Assembly (NCBI RefSeq): GCF_004005865.1
Contig: NZ_SACN01000003.1
Location: 437,061 to 501,060, forward strand
DNA: 64,000 bases
Direction: 5' to 3'
Origin: Sphingomonas crocodyli
GTDB taxonomy: Bacteria; Pseudomonadota; Alphaproteobacteria; Sphingomonadales; Sphingomonadaceae
Shown here: piece after piece, positions 8,464-16,991 of the stretch
How positions within the stretch are numbered: position 1 is the stretch's first letter
How the letters are laid out: each line of letters begins with the position of its first letter
Translations under genes and position numbers: made by a program
Notes under the pieces: generated by a model
Database searches by the model: none
The model's input: only the letters and a program-made list of their open reading frames with translations
Told to the model about the DNA's origin: nothing

Positions 8464-9126
8464 ATGGCAGATCTCTCGTCATGGCTTCTCGATGTCATCG
8501 CGCGCCACGCGGGCTGGAGTGGTCCGATCATCGGCCTGCTTGCCTTTCTGGAATCGCTGCTGATCGTGGGGCTTTTCGTACCGGCGATCGCTTTGATGGT
8601 GGCGGTCGGTGGCTTGATGGGCGCTGGGATACTCGATCCGGCCCCCATCATCGCATTCGCCATCATGGGCGCCATCCTGGGTGACTGGGTGTCCTATGCC
8701 GTGGGTCGCCGCATGGGACCGGCCATCTACCGTCAACGCTGGCTGAGAAACCACCGCATTGCCTTTGCCCGCGCTCGGCTATTCTTCCGTCGCTATGGCT
8801 TCGCCTCGGTGCTCTTAGGGCGTTTTCTGGGCCCGGTCCGCTCGACGGTCCCGGTCGTGGCAGGCGTCCTGCTTATGCCGCAGAGCAGGTTTCAGGCCGC
8901 CAACATCCTGTCCGCCTTGTTGTGGGTGCCGGCGCTCATGGCGCCCGGTTATTTTGCCGGGTCGAGGGTTGCAACCTGGGGAGCCAGCATCGAAACGATC
9001 GTGCCGCTTGCGATGGCGCTGCTGCTGCTTCCCGTGGCGGCCGGGGCCGTTGCGATCAGGCTCTTCAGCAGACCCCGACACCGCGGTCGCGCGCTCGAGC
9101 GTCGGGAGAAGGTCGAGCGCCTTTGA
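8464..9126 (+). CDS. DedA family membrane protein
   Basis: A 220-residue inner-membrane protein of the DedA/SNARE-associated (VTT) family. The hallmark region is present: FLESLLIVGLFVPA near 28-40, the GDWVSYAVGRRMG segment, then the conserved amphipathic FFRRYGFASVLLGRFLGPVRSTVP stretch in parts, with the functional arginines. Recent work on the family shows lipid (undecaprenyl-phosphate or phospholipid) scrambling or flipping; which substrate this member uses cannot be read from sequence. The C-terminal tail is basic. A paralog lies at 26397. It is not obviously in an operon. Confidence 0.9.
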   Translation: MADLSSWLLDVIARHAGWSGPIIGLLAFLESLLIVGLFVPAIALMVAVGGLMGAGILDPAPIIAFAIMGAILGDWVSYAVGRRMGPAIYRQRWLRNHRIAFARARLFFRRYGFASVLLGRFLGPVRSTVPVVAGVLLMPQSRFQAANILSALLWVPALMAPGYFAGSRVATWGASIETIVPLAMALLLLPVAAGAVAIRLFSRPRHRGRALERREKVERL

Positions 9127-9304
9127 CACCCGACAAGCAAGACACAAGGTTTGCGAGCGACTTGCTCAAAGCATGTCGGCGGCGATTTCCAATAGCCGAC
9201 TATGAGCCATCCAAGCTGTCATTCGTTCAGCTGGCATCGAGATCGGAAGGACATTGCATGAGTGAGGCGAGAAATTTCCCCGATCGGGTCCAGGTCGGGG
9301 TGGC

Positions 9305-10252
9305 ATGAGCAGCAGTGGCACGAGCGATCTTGGCTCGATCCTCGAGGAAATCGCAGCAGAGATCTCGGCGCATGCGGCGGAGATCGAAGCGAGCGCCGAT
9401 GCCAAAGAGAGCGGATTGGAGCCCGGCCCCTTTGGCATAGCGGTCACGACGATCGACGGTGAGACCTTTTGTGGCGGTAGGGCGGACACACCCTTCCCCC
9501 TGCAGAGCATCGCCAAGGTGTTTACGCTCGAGATCGTGCTCTGCGCGATGGGCGAGCAGATCTTCAAGCGGGTCGGTCGCGAGCCGTCGGGCGACCCGTT
9601 CAACTCGATCATCGATCTCGAGCGCACGCGGGGCATTCCCCGCAATCCGTTCGTGAATGCCGGGGCGCTGGTGACGGTTGACGCGATGATCGAGGCGGGT
9701 TGCGCGCGCGGTGCGGTCACAGATCTCGTGAAACGCGAGCTGGGGCGCAACGTGTCGCTGGATCGTGCGGTACTGGCGAGTGAGGACGAAGGCGGCGACC
9801 TCAACCGCGCGATGCTGAGCTTCATGAGGCACCACGACAATCTGCGGTCGAAGCCGGACGACGTGATGTCGGCCTATGTGCGGCAATGCGCGATATCGCT
9901 CGACGTTGCCGAGCTGTCGCAGGCAAGCCTGTTCCTCGCCAGGACGCGAAGGGATGGCGGGACTGAAGATTGCCAAAGGGCGATGCGAATGCGCAAGCTC
10001 CTCGCGCTGATGATGACATGTGGTCATTATGACGGATCGGGCGATTTTGCGTTACGTGTGGGATTGCCGGCCAAGAGCGGTGTCGGCGGTGGGATTCTGG
10101 CGGTGGTGCCTGAAGTCGCTTCGATCGCCGTATGGTCGCCCAATCTCGACCAGCATGGCAATTCAATATTGGGCGTGCGTGCTCTGGAGATGCTGGTGCA
10201 TCACACCGGCTGGTCGGTGTTCGGCCCACCGGCTCCGCGACACAACAGTTGA
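9305..10252 (+). CDS. glsA: Glutaminase
   Basis: A 315-residue serine-dependent glutaminase (beta-lactamase-like fold) that converts L-glutamine to glutamate and ammonia. The catalytic Ser68-x-x-Lys71 lies in LQSIAKVF, and the NPFVNAGAL and SAGGGI-like (here SGVGGGIL) family motifs are present. Length is normal for the family and no domains are missing. Cytoplasmic glutaminases feed glutamate pools and release ammonia, which in E. coli helps acid resistance. The gene stands alone, followed by 210 bases before the DUF3182 gene. Confidence 0.93.
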   Translation: MSSSGTSDLGSILEEIAAEISAHAAEIEASADAKESGLEPGPFGIAVTTIDGETFCGGRADTPFPLQSIAKVFTLEIVLCAMGEQIFKRVGREPSGDPFNSIIDLERTRGIPRNPFVNAGALVTVDAMIEAGCARGAVTDLVKRELGRNVSLDRAVLASEDEGGDLNRAMLSFMRHHDNLRSKPDDVMSAYVRQCAISLDVAELSQASLFLARTRRDGGTEDCQRAMRMRKLLALMMTCGHYDGSGDFALRVGLPAKSGVGGGILAVVPEVASIAVWSPNLDQHGNSILGVRALEMLVHHTGWSVFGPPAPRHNS

Positions 10253-10462
10253 AGGCTGCGGCACCCGCAACGCCCTGAATTGCGCCGATAGCAGATGGCA
10301 GCTGGCATGATCGCCAGATCACGCCACGGCCGCCGTGCGTCGGTGATGCGGTCTAGAGCCGTTCAACGCGAGGCCGGAAATCGACCTGCTATGGGTTAAG
10401 GACCGCTGAACTACCCGAGAGCCGCCACGTTGTAAGACGACGTGGTCGAAAGGTCTCTCAGC

Positions 10463-11599
10463 ATGATCGACTTGAGGTGGCATATATCCGACGCATCGCA
10501 TGCCCGGTGCCATCCTCCCCTTCCCAGCGCCGTGGCGGCGTTGGCCGACGAGGGACGGACCGGCAACGTCCATGACCAGGCATCACGCAGCAAACTGCTC
10601 AGCGAAATCGCGCAGTTTCTGGGCATACCGGTCCGCGGTCCGGCGCAACGTGCCGAAGCCTTGGAAGGCCGGATCCTGCTTGTGCCCGGCGATACGATCG
10701 TTGCGTCGGCCAGCACGGCCGCGCACAGCGAGCTGATGATCCTTGGCGGCATGGTCCCGGCAGCCTTTGTCGCGACCAAGGCTATCACGCATGGCCTGGT
10801 CGACGAGGAGGCGACCCGGCCTCTCGAATGGTCGACGGAGATGGCCAGGCGGCTCGGCGATGCTGCGCTGGAGGGGTTCACAGCGTTTTCGATCGAGGAC
10901 GCGCGGCGTGCGGGGCGGCTTTTGCTTGAAAGGGGGCCGGTGCGCGTCAAGGATGTATGTGGAAAAGCCGGGTTGGGCCAGTATGTCGTCCGGACTGAAA
11001 CGGATCTTGATCGCTGTCTGGCGCAGGAGGATGCGAGAATGATCGCGAATTGCGGGATCGTCCTCGAAGCCAATTTAAGCGACGTCGTGACCTATAGTGT
11101 GGGAAGCGTATCGCTCGGCGCGCATCAGATCAGCTACTGGGGCAGCCAGAACCTCACTACGGATCACCAGGGCCGCGAGGTCTATGGTGGGTCAGACCTC
11201 TACGCGGTCAGAGGCGGCTTCGACGTTCTGGCGGGACTGCAACTTCCCGTGTCTCTGGCGAAGGCCGTTGCATGCGCGACCTTATTTGATGAGGCCGCTC
11301 AAGCGGCCTACCCCGACATTCGCTTTAGCCGACGAAATTATGACGTCATCGAAGGCACCGATAGCCAAGGTCTGCGCCGCATAGCAATATTGGAGCAGTC
11401 GTGGCGGATTGGCGGCGCCAGCGGCGCCGAGATCGCCGCGTTCAAGGCTCTGGCCGCCGAGCCCGCCACCGAGGCGGTCCGTTGCTCTACGGTCGAGATC
11501 TATGATGTTGTTGAGCCGCCGCTGGGCGCGACCCTATATTATCAGAGTGTCGACCCGCAGGTCGGCGCCATGACCAAATATACGATGAGGCTCATGTGA
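10463..11599 (+). CDS. DUF3182 family protein, ATP-grasp-like
   Basis: A 378-residue protein that I assign to DUF3182. The middle has an ATP-grasp-like nucleotide loop (about 158-175, VRVKDVCGKAGLGQYVV). An acidic strand follows, then the conserved GREVYGGSDLYAVRGGF segment (about 240-255). No membrane segment. The ATG at 10463 follows a GAAAGG ribosome-binding site. The family has no established reaction; the fold suggests ligation of a carboxylate to an amine or thiol using ATP. Its stop overlaps the GTG of an alpha/beta hydrolase gene by four bases, so the two products very likely act together. Confidence 0.8.
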   Translation: MIDLRWHISDASHARCHPPLPSAVAALADEGRTGNVHDQASRSKLLSEIAQFLGIPVRGPAQRAEALEGRILLVPGDTIVASASTAAHSELMILGGMVPAAFVATKAITHGLVDEEATRPLEWSTEMARRLGDAALEGFTAFSIEDARRAGRLLLERGPVRVKDVCGKAGLGQYVVRTETDLDRCLAQEDARMIANCGIVLEANLSDVVTYSVGSVSLGAHQISYWGSQNLTTDHQGREVYGGSDLYAVRGGFDVLAGLQLPVSLAKAVACATLFDEAAQAAYPDIRFSRRNYDVIEGTDSQGLRRIAILEQSWRIGGASGAEIAAFKALAAEPATEAVRCSTVEIYDVVEPPLGATLYYQSVDPQVGAMTKYTMRLM

Positions 11600-12351
11600 A
11601 TGATCTGAGCGCATTAGACGAAAATCGGGTCAGGCTTTCGGTCGGCGATGACAAGATCGTGGGAACGCTGCTCAAGCCTGAAGCTCCTGTGCCGGGTTTC
11701 CTGTTCATCCACGGTTGGGGCGGCGATCAGGCGGAGGATCTTGGTCATGCCGAAGAGCTCGCCCGTCTGGGGTGCATCTGCTTCACCTTCGACTTGCGCG
11801 GCCATGCGGGGAGCGACGCCCGGCAAGATGCGGTGACCCGCAAGGACGGCTTGGAAGATGTTCTGGCGGCCTATGACTATTTAGCCTTGCAGCCGCTCAT
11901 CGATCGCGACGCGATCGGCGTTGTGGGCACGAGCTATGGCGGATATCTCGCCATGCTTCTGACCGCACATCGTCCCGTGCGCTGGCTGGCGATGCGGGTT
12001 CCAGCGCTCTATCCTGACGCGCAGTGGGACATCCCCAAGGCCAGGCTCGATAAGGACAAGGTTCGCGCGTACCGCGAGCAGCCCTGCCCGATCGAGGAGG
12101 ATCGCGCTCTCGCGGCCTGCGCGCGGTTTAAGGGCGATGCGCTCATCGTTGAATCCGAAAATGATGATCGTATTCCGCATCAGACGATCGTCGCGATCCA
12201 GGCGGCGTTCGGTAAGGCGAATTCGCTGAGCCACCGGATCATTCACGGGGCAACCCACGCAATGCGCGACCCGCAGCATCAGCGGACATATTCAACGCTG
12301 CTGACCGGGTGGATCGAGGAAATGGTTCGCGCAAGTCGTCTTACCTATTGA
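11596..12351 (+). CDS. Alpha/beta hydrolase coupled to DUF3182
   Basis: A 251-residue alpha/beta-fold hydrolase. The oxyanion HGWGGD motif is near residue 39, the nucleophile is Ser113 in GTSYGG, the acid is in ESENDDRIP and the histidine in HGATHAM. It has no signal peptide. The GTG start overlaps the stop of the DUF3182 gene (GTGA), which suggests coupled translation. It could be an esterase, amidase or peptidase acting on the product of the ATP-grasp-like partner; the pairing is the main clue. Confidence 0.88.
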   Translation: MNDLSALDENRVRLSVGDDKIVGTLLKPEAPVPGFLFIHGWGGDQAEDLGHAEELARLGCICFTFDLRGHAGSDARQDAVTRKDGLEDVLAAYDYLALQPLIDRDAIGVVGTSYGGYLAMLLTAHRPVRWLAMRVPALYPDAQWDIPKARLDKDKVRAYREQPCPIEEDRALAACARFKGDALIVESENDDRIPHQTIVAIQAAFGKANSLSHRIIHGATHAMRDPQHQRTYSTLLTGWIEEMVRASRLTY

Positions 12352-12715
12352 AAAACGTCGACTGCAGGCGGTTCGGGTGGTGCCTGACCGCCTCGCCTGC
12401 CCCCTTGGCTGTCGTGGTCGCTCGTGGCGAAGCGGCAAGCCCCAGGCGGATGGTGTTTGGACTGGCGCGCGATTGCGGATCGCATCGATCCGCGTCCGAC
12501 GCCCGCCATGGCGGTGACCTGAAACCGAAATGATGACGGCAGGCAACGGCGGCATGTTTCGGCCGCACCGGTCATGGAAGCTTATCGGCGTCCTTATGGA
12601 AGCGAACTTTCACCGAGATACGGGTTCCCATGACCGTCGGCCGAAGGATCGCATCGACCAGTCGGCGAAACAGGTCCGCAGCGCTGAGGCGCGCCCGCTC
12701 TTTTCCAGGATCGGC
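12352..12715. other. Intergenic region between convergent genes
   Basis: No gene is supported. The only structure is a 7-bp inverted repeat AGGCGGT (12366-12372) / ACCGCCT (12387-12393) just after the hydrolase stop. It could form a hairpin but has no T-run, so it is at best a weak terminator. Confidence 0.5.
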
Positions 12716-13858
12716 CTAACGGGCTGCGGCCGCCGCGGCATCGATCGTTCTGCGCGCTCGAATCTCTCCATCTTGCAATTGCGCGCGATAGTCCTTCAGC
12801 CGCGCCTCCATCTGATCATGCCGCCGCTTCAATATCGCCTGCGAGGTCCGGGCGAAGGACACCGGCTCGCCCCGAACCGCCCGGGCGGACAGGTCATTGC
12901 TCAGTCGGACATTCTCGCTGCTGATGATGTTGCTGACGCAGACCGAGGCGCTGCTGATGGCGTTTGACGTCTGCACGGCGTTGCCTGCGACGGCGTTACT
13001 CTGACGGATGGCGTTCGACGCCTGGCGGTTTGACTCGCGGATCCGGTCGAATGTTCGTTCATAATCGGAGCGGCTGTTGAGGTTGACGAAATGGCCGCCG
13101 CCCGCGTCGGACACAGCCTTTAGCGCGGCGATTTCGCCCGGGGGCAGGCCAAAGCCGATGATGTTGACGATCGCGCGGGTCGTGCCGCCGTTGATCTGCC
13201 GCGCGACTGCCACTGGATCGCCTCCGCATGTCTCTTCGCCATCCGAGACCACGTAGATGATCTGCTCGCCCGGCGTGGACGAGGGGGCGAGCAGCGCCCG
13301 TGCCTTCGTCAGGCCGAGCGCGAGCGGCGTCCAGCCCACCGCCTGGACCTGGGATATCGCGGCAACGAGGCGCCCCCGATCGCTCGACATCGGGGCAAGC
13401 AGGTCGACCCCCGCGCAGGATCTGGCCTTATTCGCCGCCTTATTGTCACCTTGCTGTCCGAACACCAGCAACGAGGTTTCGACCGTCGATGGCAATCCGT
13501 CGACAAACCGGGCGGCGGCTTTGCGCGCGAGCTCAACCTTGGTCTGTCCGCCGATCCGGCCCGCCATCGAGCCAGAGCCGTCAATCGCTATCACGACGCG
13601 CGCCGGCTGGACATGAGGGCCGATATCATCGCCGCCCTGACGTTGCAGTTCGGGCCGATCCAGCCCGACTTCGGCGAAGCAGCGATCAGGATTGTCAGAG
13701 ATGAACTGGGCGATATAGGCGCGCGCGTCTTCCACGTCGCTCGCGCTCACAACGCTCCGCGATGTTCGCGTGTTGTCTGGATCGTCATTCTTAGCACCGC
13801 CGCATCCGCAGACCGCCAACACCAACAACGCGCAAGCAGAGCGAAGAACGATGTCCAT
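12716..13858 (-). CDS. VWA-domain lipoprotein with hendecad-repeat tail
   Basis: A 380-residue exported protein. It starts with a lipoprotein-type signal ending in VCGC (Cys19 the likely lipidated residue). A von Willebrand factor A domain (about 86-265) follows with a complete MIDAS site: Asp93-x-Ser95-x-Ser97 in DGSGSM, Thr177 and Asp206. After it come five consecutive 11-residue repeats (276-330), each starting Ser-Asn with a hydrophobic residue at positions 4 and 9, then a charged helical end. Hendecads suggest an extended amphipathic helix or coiled coil. It is probably a periplasmic or surface adhesion/assembly protein. It is convergent with the hydrolase gene; no clear promoter was seen. 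Confidence 0.88.
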   Translation of the reverse strand: MDIVLRSACALLVLAVCGCGGAKNDDPDNTRTSRSVVSASDVEDARAYIAQFISDNPDRCFAEVGLDRPELQRQGGDDIGPHVQPARVVIAIDGSGSMAGRIGGQTKVELARKAAARFVDGLPSTVETSLLVFGQQGDNKAANKARSCAGVDLLAPMSSDRGRLVAAISQVQAVGWTPLALGLTKARALLAPSSTPGEQIIYVVSDGEETCGGDPVAVARQINGGTTRAIVNIIGFGLPPGEIAALKAVSDAGGGHFVNLNSRSDYERTFDRIRESNRQASNAIRQSNAVAGNAVQTSNAISSASVCVSNIISSENVRLSNDLSARAVRGEPVSFARTSQAILKRRHDQMEARLKDYRAQLQDGEIRARRTIDAAAAAAR

Positions 13859-14348
13859 ATGCTAACCTGACTTCCTGATCATCGGCTGCGCCAACATAAC
13901 CGCGGCGGAATAACGGACAGGGCCGGCATAGGGGTCCAGTCAAGTTGGGCATGTCCAGGTTCGTGCCGCCGGCCGACCATGCGCACGACTTTGCTTCTCC
14001 CGAGCTGAAACCGTCGACGACCCGACCAAGTCTCGCGCTCGTGGGCAGCACTCGCTGCCAGTCACCGTGGCTGAAACGCTCATAGGTCGACGGACCGCGC
14101 GTATTGCGCCGGTGTCCGGCTGGCCCGGACACAGCCTTCTGCCAGTTGCTGATCGCACGTCGAGCGTAGCTTTGTCCGGCTGATTGCGCGGCTTTCGCGC
14201 GCGGCGCGAGCGCCGCCCGGACGTCATGGTGATTGCAGTCTGGCTTGACGGGGGAAAGCGGCGTGCGCCGCAATCGAACTCAAAATGATACGCTTTGGGA
14301 TCAACGCGCGCGGACCGCCGTTCTGACCGCGGGCAACAGGAGGTGTCG
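13859..14348. other. Intergenic region, possible eroded gene
   Basis: No intact gene. On the minus strand about 13950-14260 a frame contains ARRAISNWQKAV and a later HGDWQRV, loosely like the C-terminal half of small secreted sphingomonad proteins with W..C spacing. The frame is broken and I cannot assign it. The plus-strand end holds the AGGAGGT ribosome-binding site of the next small gene. Confidence 0.35.
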
Positions 14349-14620
14349 ATGCGCAAAATCAGCGCCGAATATTACCGCGCTCGAGCGCAACGTGAGCGCG
14401 ATCTGGCCACGCGCGCGGCAAGTGGATGGCACCGCTCCATATGGCGACCGCAGAGCGATTTGAGCGATGGGCAGCGCGGCTTTTAGGTGAGGCGTCTACG
14501 TCGCGCCCGCAAAAACGGCGCGCACCCCTCTGGTCTCGACGGTGCCAAGGCATAGCTTCGTCGCTCTTGGTCGTTTGCAAGATATTGGACCTCTTCCGCG
14601 CGGCAGGCCAGAACGACTGA
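14349..14620 (+). pseudogene. Frameshifted small helical protein
   Basis: It begins with a strong AGGAGGT ribosome-binding site and MRKISAEYYRARAQRERDLA, typical of short sphingomonad helical proteins whose second helix reads like '..HMAERYERLA'. Here that second helix (PLHMATAERFERWAARLL) lies in a different frame (from about 14426). One indel near 14420 therefore separates the two halves. Read as is, the first frame ends at 14486 after 45 residues. It could also be a sequencing error. Function unknown. Confidence 0.5.
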
Positions 14621-14752
14621 AGCTCATTCAACGATGATCGACATAGAAGCGGGGCTGCGCTGGTCCAGTGGCGGCCTGACCGGCTGAGGCTTTTCAACCT
14701 CGGGAGTCACAGAGGGTTTCGGGCTCGCAGCTTTACCCCCGACGACCAGCAG

Positions 14753-14995
14753 CTAAAGCCGAGCGCAGTGTCGAAAGTCGACCGCCGTCAGCGAAACCGT
14801 TTCGCGCGGTCGCTTGGTCATGTGGGTGGCTTTCCGGCGGGCCGCTGCCTCAACCGTCCTGCGATGCACATTGAAAAAGTCGTCGGGGGACAGGTCGCCG
14901 CGGCTTCCGAAGACCTTCACCAGCTCACGCTCTCTAATCTGGGCTGAAAGACTTCGATGGTCGGGGAGAGTGAACTGAAAGGTGACATTCTGCAT
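14753..14995 (-). CDS. Small protein, possibly DUF1488-like
   Basis: An 80-residue protein. The ATG at 14995 has an AAGGA ribosome-binding site seven bases upstream, better placed than a TTG six bases earlier. The order 'V.F.F....  ...D.F..HR..VE.AA..K.......V.L...DF' resembles DUF1488 family proteins, but identity is low and I give this as a suggestion only. It is soluble with a basic central helix. It lies downstream of the FAD monooxygenase on the same strand, 327 bases away. Confidence 0.5.
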   Translation of the reverse strand: MQNVTFQFTLPDHRSLSAQIRERELVKVFGSRGDLSPDDFFNVHRRTVEAAARRKATHMTKRPRETVSLTAVDFRHCARL

Positions 14996-15322
14996 AGCCA
15001 AGTCCTTTTCCCAAAGCCCGCTTCACCTTGAGAGAAAGCAGAGGATTGCGCAAGACGAGGCGCAGCGGGCGAGAACCGATCTCCGTCCACGCATATGGGG
15101 CAGTGCTTCACGACCGCCCGACTGACGACAGCATTTGTTGCCACGGCGCGTCTGGCAAGCCCCTCCCTGCCCCGTGCGCCTTCAACTGTAGATCCCGCCA
15201 GCGGGACTGGAAGCGATGGCCCGACGGTGCCGAGGGTATCGCGATGTGTTTGAAAACCGCTGCAATCCGCCACCATCCCGGCGCGACCCTGCCGCTCGCG
15301 CAATCAGTTGCTGCGCCTGTTG
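14996..15322. other. Intergenic region, nothing recognised
   Basis: No gene, repeat or clear promoter is seen. Open frames here have biased Arg/Ser composition typical of noncoding high-GC DNA. Confidence 0.5.
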
Positions 15323-16591
15323 TCAACGTGGTCCGGTTGCCCCGCGCCTTCGCTGACTTGACCGGCCTTGAGCGTTCGAGCGATCACCGTGCACAGCATA
15401 AGGTGCGCGGTCGTACCGGGACAGATCGACCTCCTTGTCGGGCGCTCCGACCAGCCTGGCGGTAAGGTCGCGAACGGGTTCGAGGCTGGCCAGGCCGAGC
15501 ACACCGTGAAGCAGGCGAATGCCCAGCCGGCTTTTGGGATGCATCAGCCGTGGCGCAATCTTGGGAACGCCCTGCCCGTCTTCCACCATGGGACGCATCT
15601 GATCTTCATAGGCTTTGAAAGCGTCTTCGACGTCGTGGGTCCCGGCCAGTTCCTGCGCGAGCACATAAGCGCCCGTGACTGCGAGCGTGGCGCCGATCCC
15701 GGCCAGGGGCGTGGCGCACCATGCCGCGTCCCCTGTGAGCACGACCCTTCCGTGCGACCAGCGCGGCATCCGCACCTGTCGCAGCGCATCGAAATAGAAA
15801 TCGTCGGCATCGTCCATAGCCGCGAGAATGCGCGGGGTTTCCCATCCCGCGTCGGCGAAACATGCGCGCAGGAACGCCTTTTGTTGATCGACATCCCAGT
15901 GCTCGGCGCCGCCCGCCTCCCTGGCAATCGACAGCATCGCTCGCGCCGTACCATGCCGATCAGGTCGCAACGACACGCTGCGCTTGCCGGGCGCATTGTA
16001 CCACCGCCACATCCGATCATCGTTGGGGGTCGTCGGGATAGTGAAGTAGGCGATGGTGAGATCCATCCAGCGCGGGTCATTCTCGCCCGCGAACACGAGT
16101 TCGCGGGTGCTCGAGCCGACGCCCTCGGCGACGATCAGCGCATCATAATCCGCCGTCACGCCGCTCGCGAAGGTCACGGCTACCGCGTCGCGCTTCTCCT
16201 CGACACCGACAATATGATCGCCGAAGCGGAACCGTTTCTCGTCGCTCACGGCATCATAGAGCAGCCGCGCCAGGTCGCCGCGGAGGATTTCCATTTCCGC
16301 GGTCGGGCCGTCGCCTTCGATCTCGCTCGCGAGGAAGCGCGCCGCCTCGCTTCCATCGGCATTGACCCACACAGTGCCCTCTTCGCCTGTGCCCTGCGCC
16401 AGCGCGATGGCGTCCAGCCCCATTAGTCGCAGCACCTCGCGACCAACCCCGCGCACATCGATATTCTGGCCACCATCGCGAAACGCAGGCTCGCGTTCGA
16501 CCACCGTGACGTCGAAACCTTCATGCAGCAGCGCGGCAGCGGCGGCGTTCCCAGCAATGCTCGCGCCGGTGATCAGGATATGTTTCGACAT
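15323..16591 (-). CDS. FAD-dependent monooxygenase (PHBH fold)
   Basis: A 422-residue flavoprotein of the p-hydroxybenzoate-hydroxylase-fold class A monooxygenases, the group that includes TetX-like enzymes. The N-terminal FAD-binding Rossmann motif is GASIAGNAAA (about 8-17) followed by VVERE. The second FAD motif GDAAWCATPLAGIGA is near residue 290-305. It would use NAD(P)H and O2 to hydroxylate an aromatic or polycyclic substrate that cannot be told from sequence. The ATG at 16591 follows a GAGGAG ribosome-binding site; a long upstream extension lacks such a signal. A possible EcfG promoter lies 21 bases upstream. Confidence 0.9.
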   Translation of the reverse strand: MSKHILITGASIAGNAAAAALLHEGFDVTVVEREPAFRDGGQNIDVRGVGREVLRLMGLDAIALAQGTGEEGTVWVNADGSEAARFLASEIEGDGPTAEMEILRGDLARLLYDAVSDEKRFRFGDHIVGVEEKRDAVAVTFASGVTADYDALIVAEGVGSSTRELVFAGENDPRWMDLTIAYFTIPTTPNDDRMWRWYNAPGKRSVSLRPDRHGTARAMLSIAREAGGAEHWDVDQQKAFLRACFADAGWETPRILAAMDDADDFYFDALRQVRMPRWSHGRVVLTGDAAWCATPLAGIGATLAVTGAYVLAQELAGTHDVEDAFKAYEDQMRPMVEDGQGVPKIAPRLMHPKSRLGIRLLHGVLGLASLEPVRDLTARLVGAPDKEVDLSRYDRAPYAVHGDRSNAQGRSSQRRRGATGPR

Positions 16592-16611
16592 GCGATCTCC
16601 TCGCATGAAGA

Positions 16612-16637
16612 AACAACGCTCGCCCGGTTTGCGTTCC
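16612..16637 (-). promoter_or_regulatory. Possible EcfG promoter of the FAD monooxygenase
   Basis: Read on the minus strand, GGAAC (16637-16633) is followed after 18 bases by GTT (16614-16612), i.e. TGTT at 17-base spacing. The leader to the ATG at 16591 would be short but contains the ribosome-binding site. Confidence 0.45.
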
Positions 16638-16991
16638 TGCCGGTCGCGCGAGCTGTGACGGCGATAATCGGCTGATGCTGGCTGGCCACCTTCGACCACA
16701 GCGCTCCGCAGCTTGAGAAGCAGGGCGCGAAGTCCGGTTGAGACTTCGTACACCGTGGGCGCAATCCACACGGACGATTGGGGAATCGGGGAGCGCGAAG
16801 CCTCACGGACAGGATAGCAGGGGCGACCCGCCACGCACTGATCCAGATTATAATGCGCCCGCGGCGTACCGTGCGTTCGCACGCGCATCTGCGCGGGGGC
16901 AAGGCCGCCGCGGCGCCTTCGCACCGCGCGCTGTGTCGTCGCGATGTCATCACGTTGGAACAAGTATGTTGAACGAAACGTCGAGGATTGC

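Noticed and set aside
12366-12393. Inverted repeat after the hydrolase gene as a terminator
   Set aside because: The loop is long and no T-run follows; it is only mentioned as a possible hairpin.
16956-16981. GGAAC element before the CYTH-CHAD gene as an EcfG promoter
   Set aside because: The -10 reads GTC at 18-base spacing and would lie about ten bases from the ATG; too weak to list as a feature.
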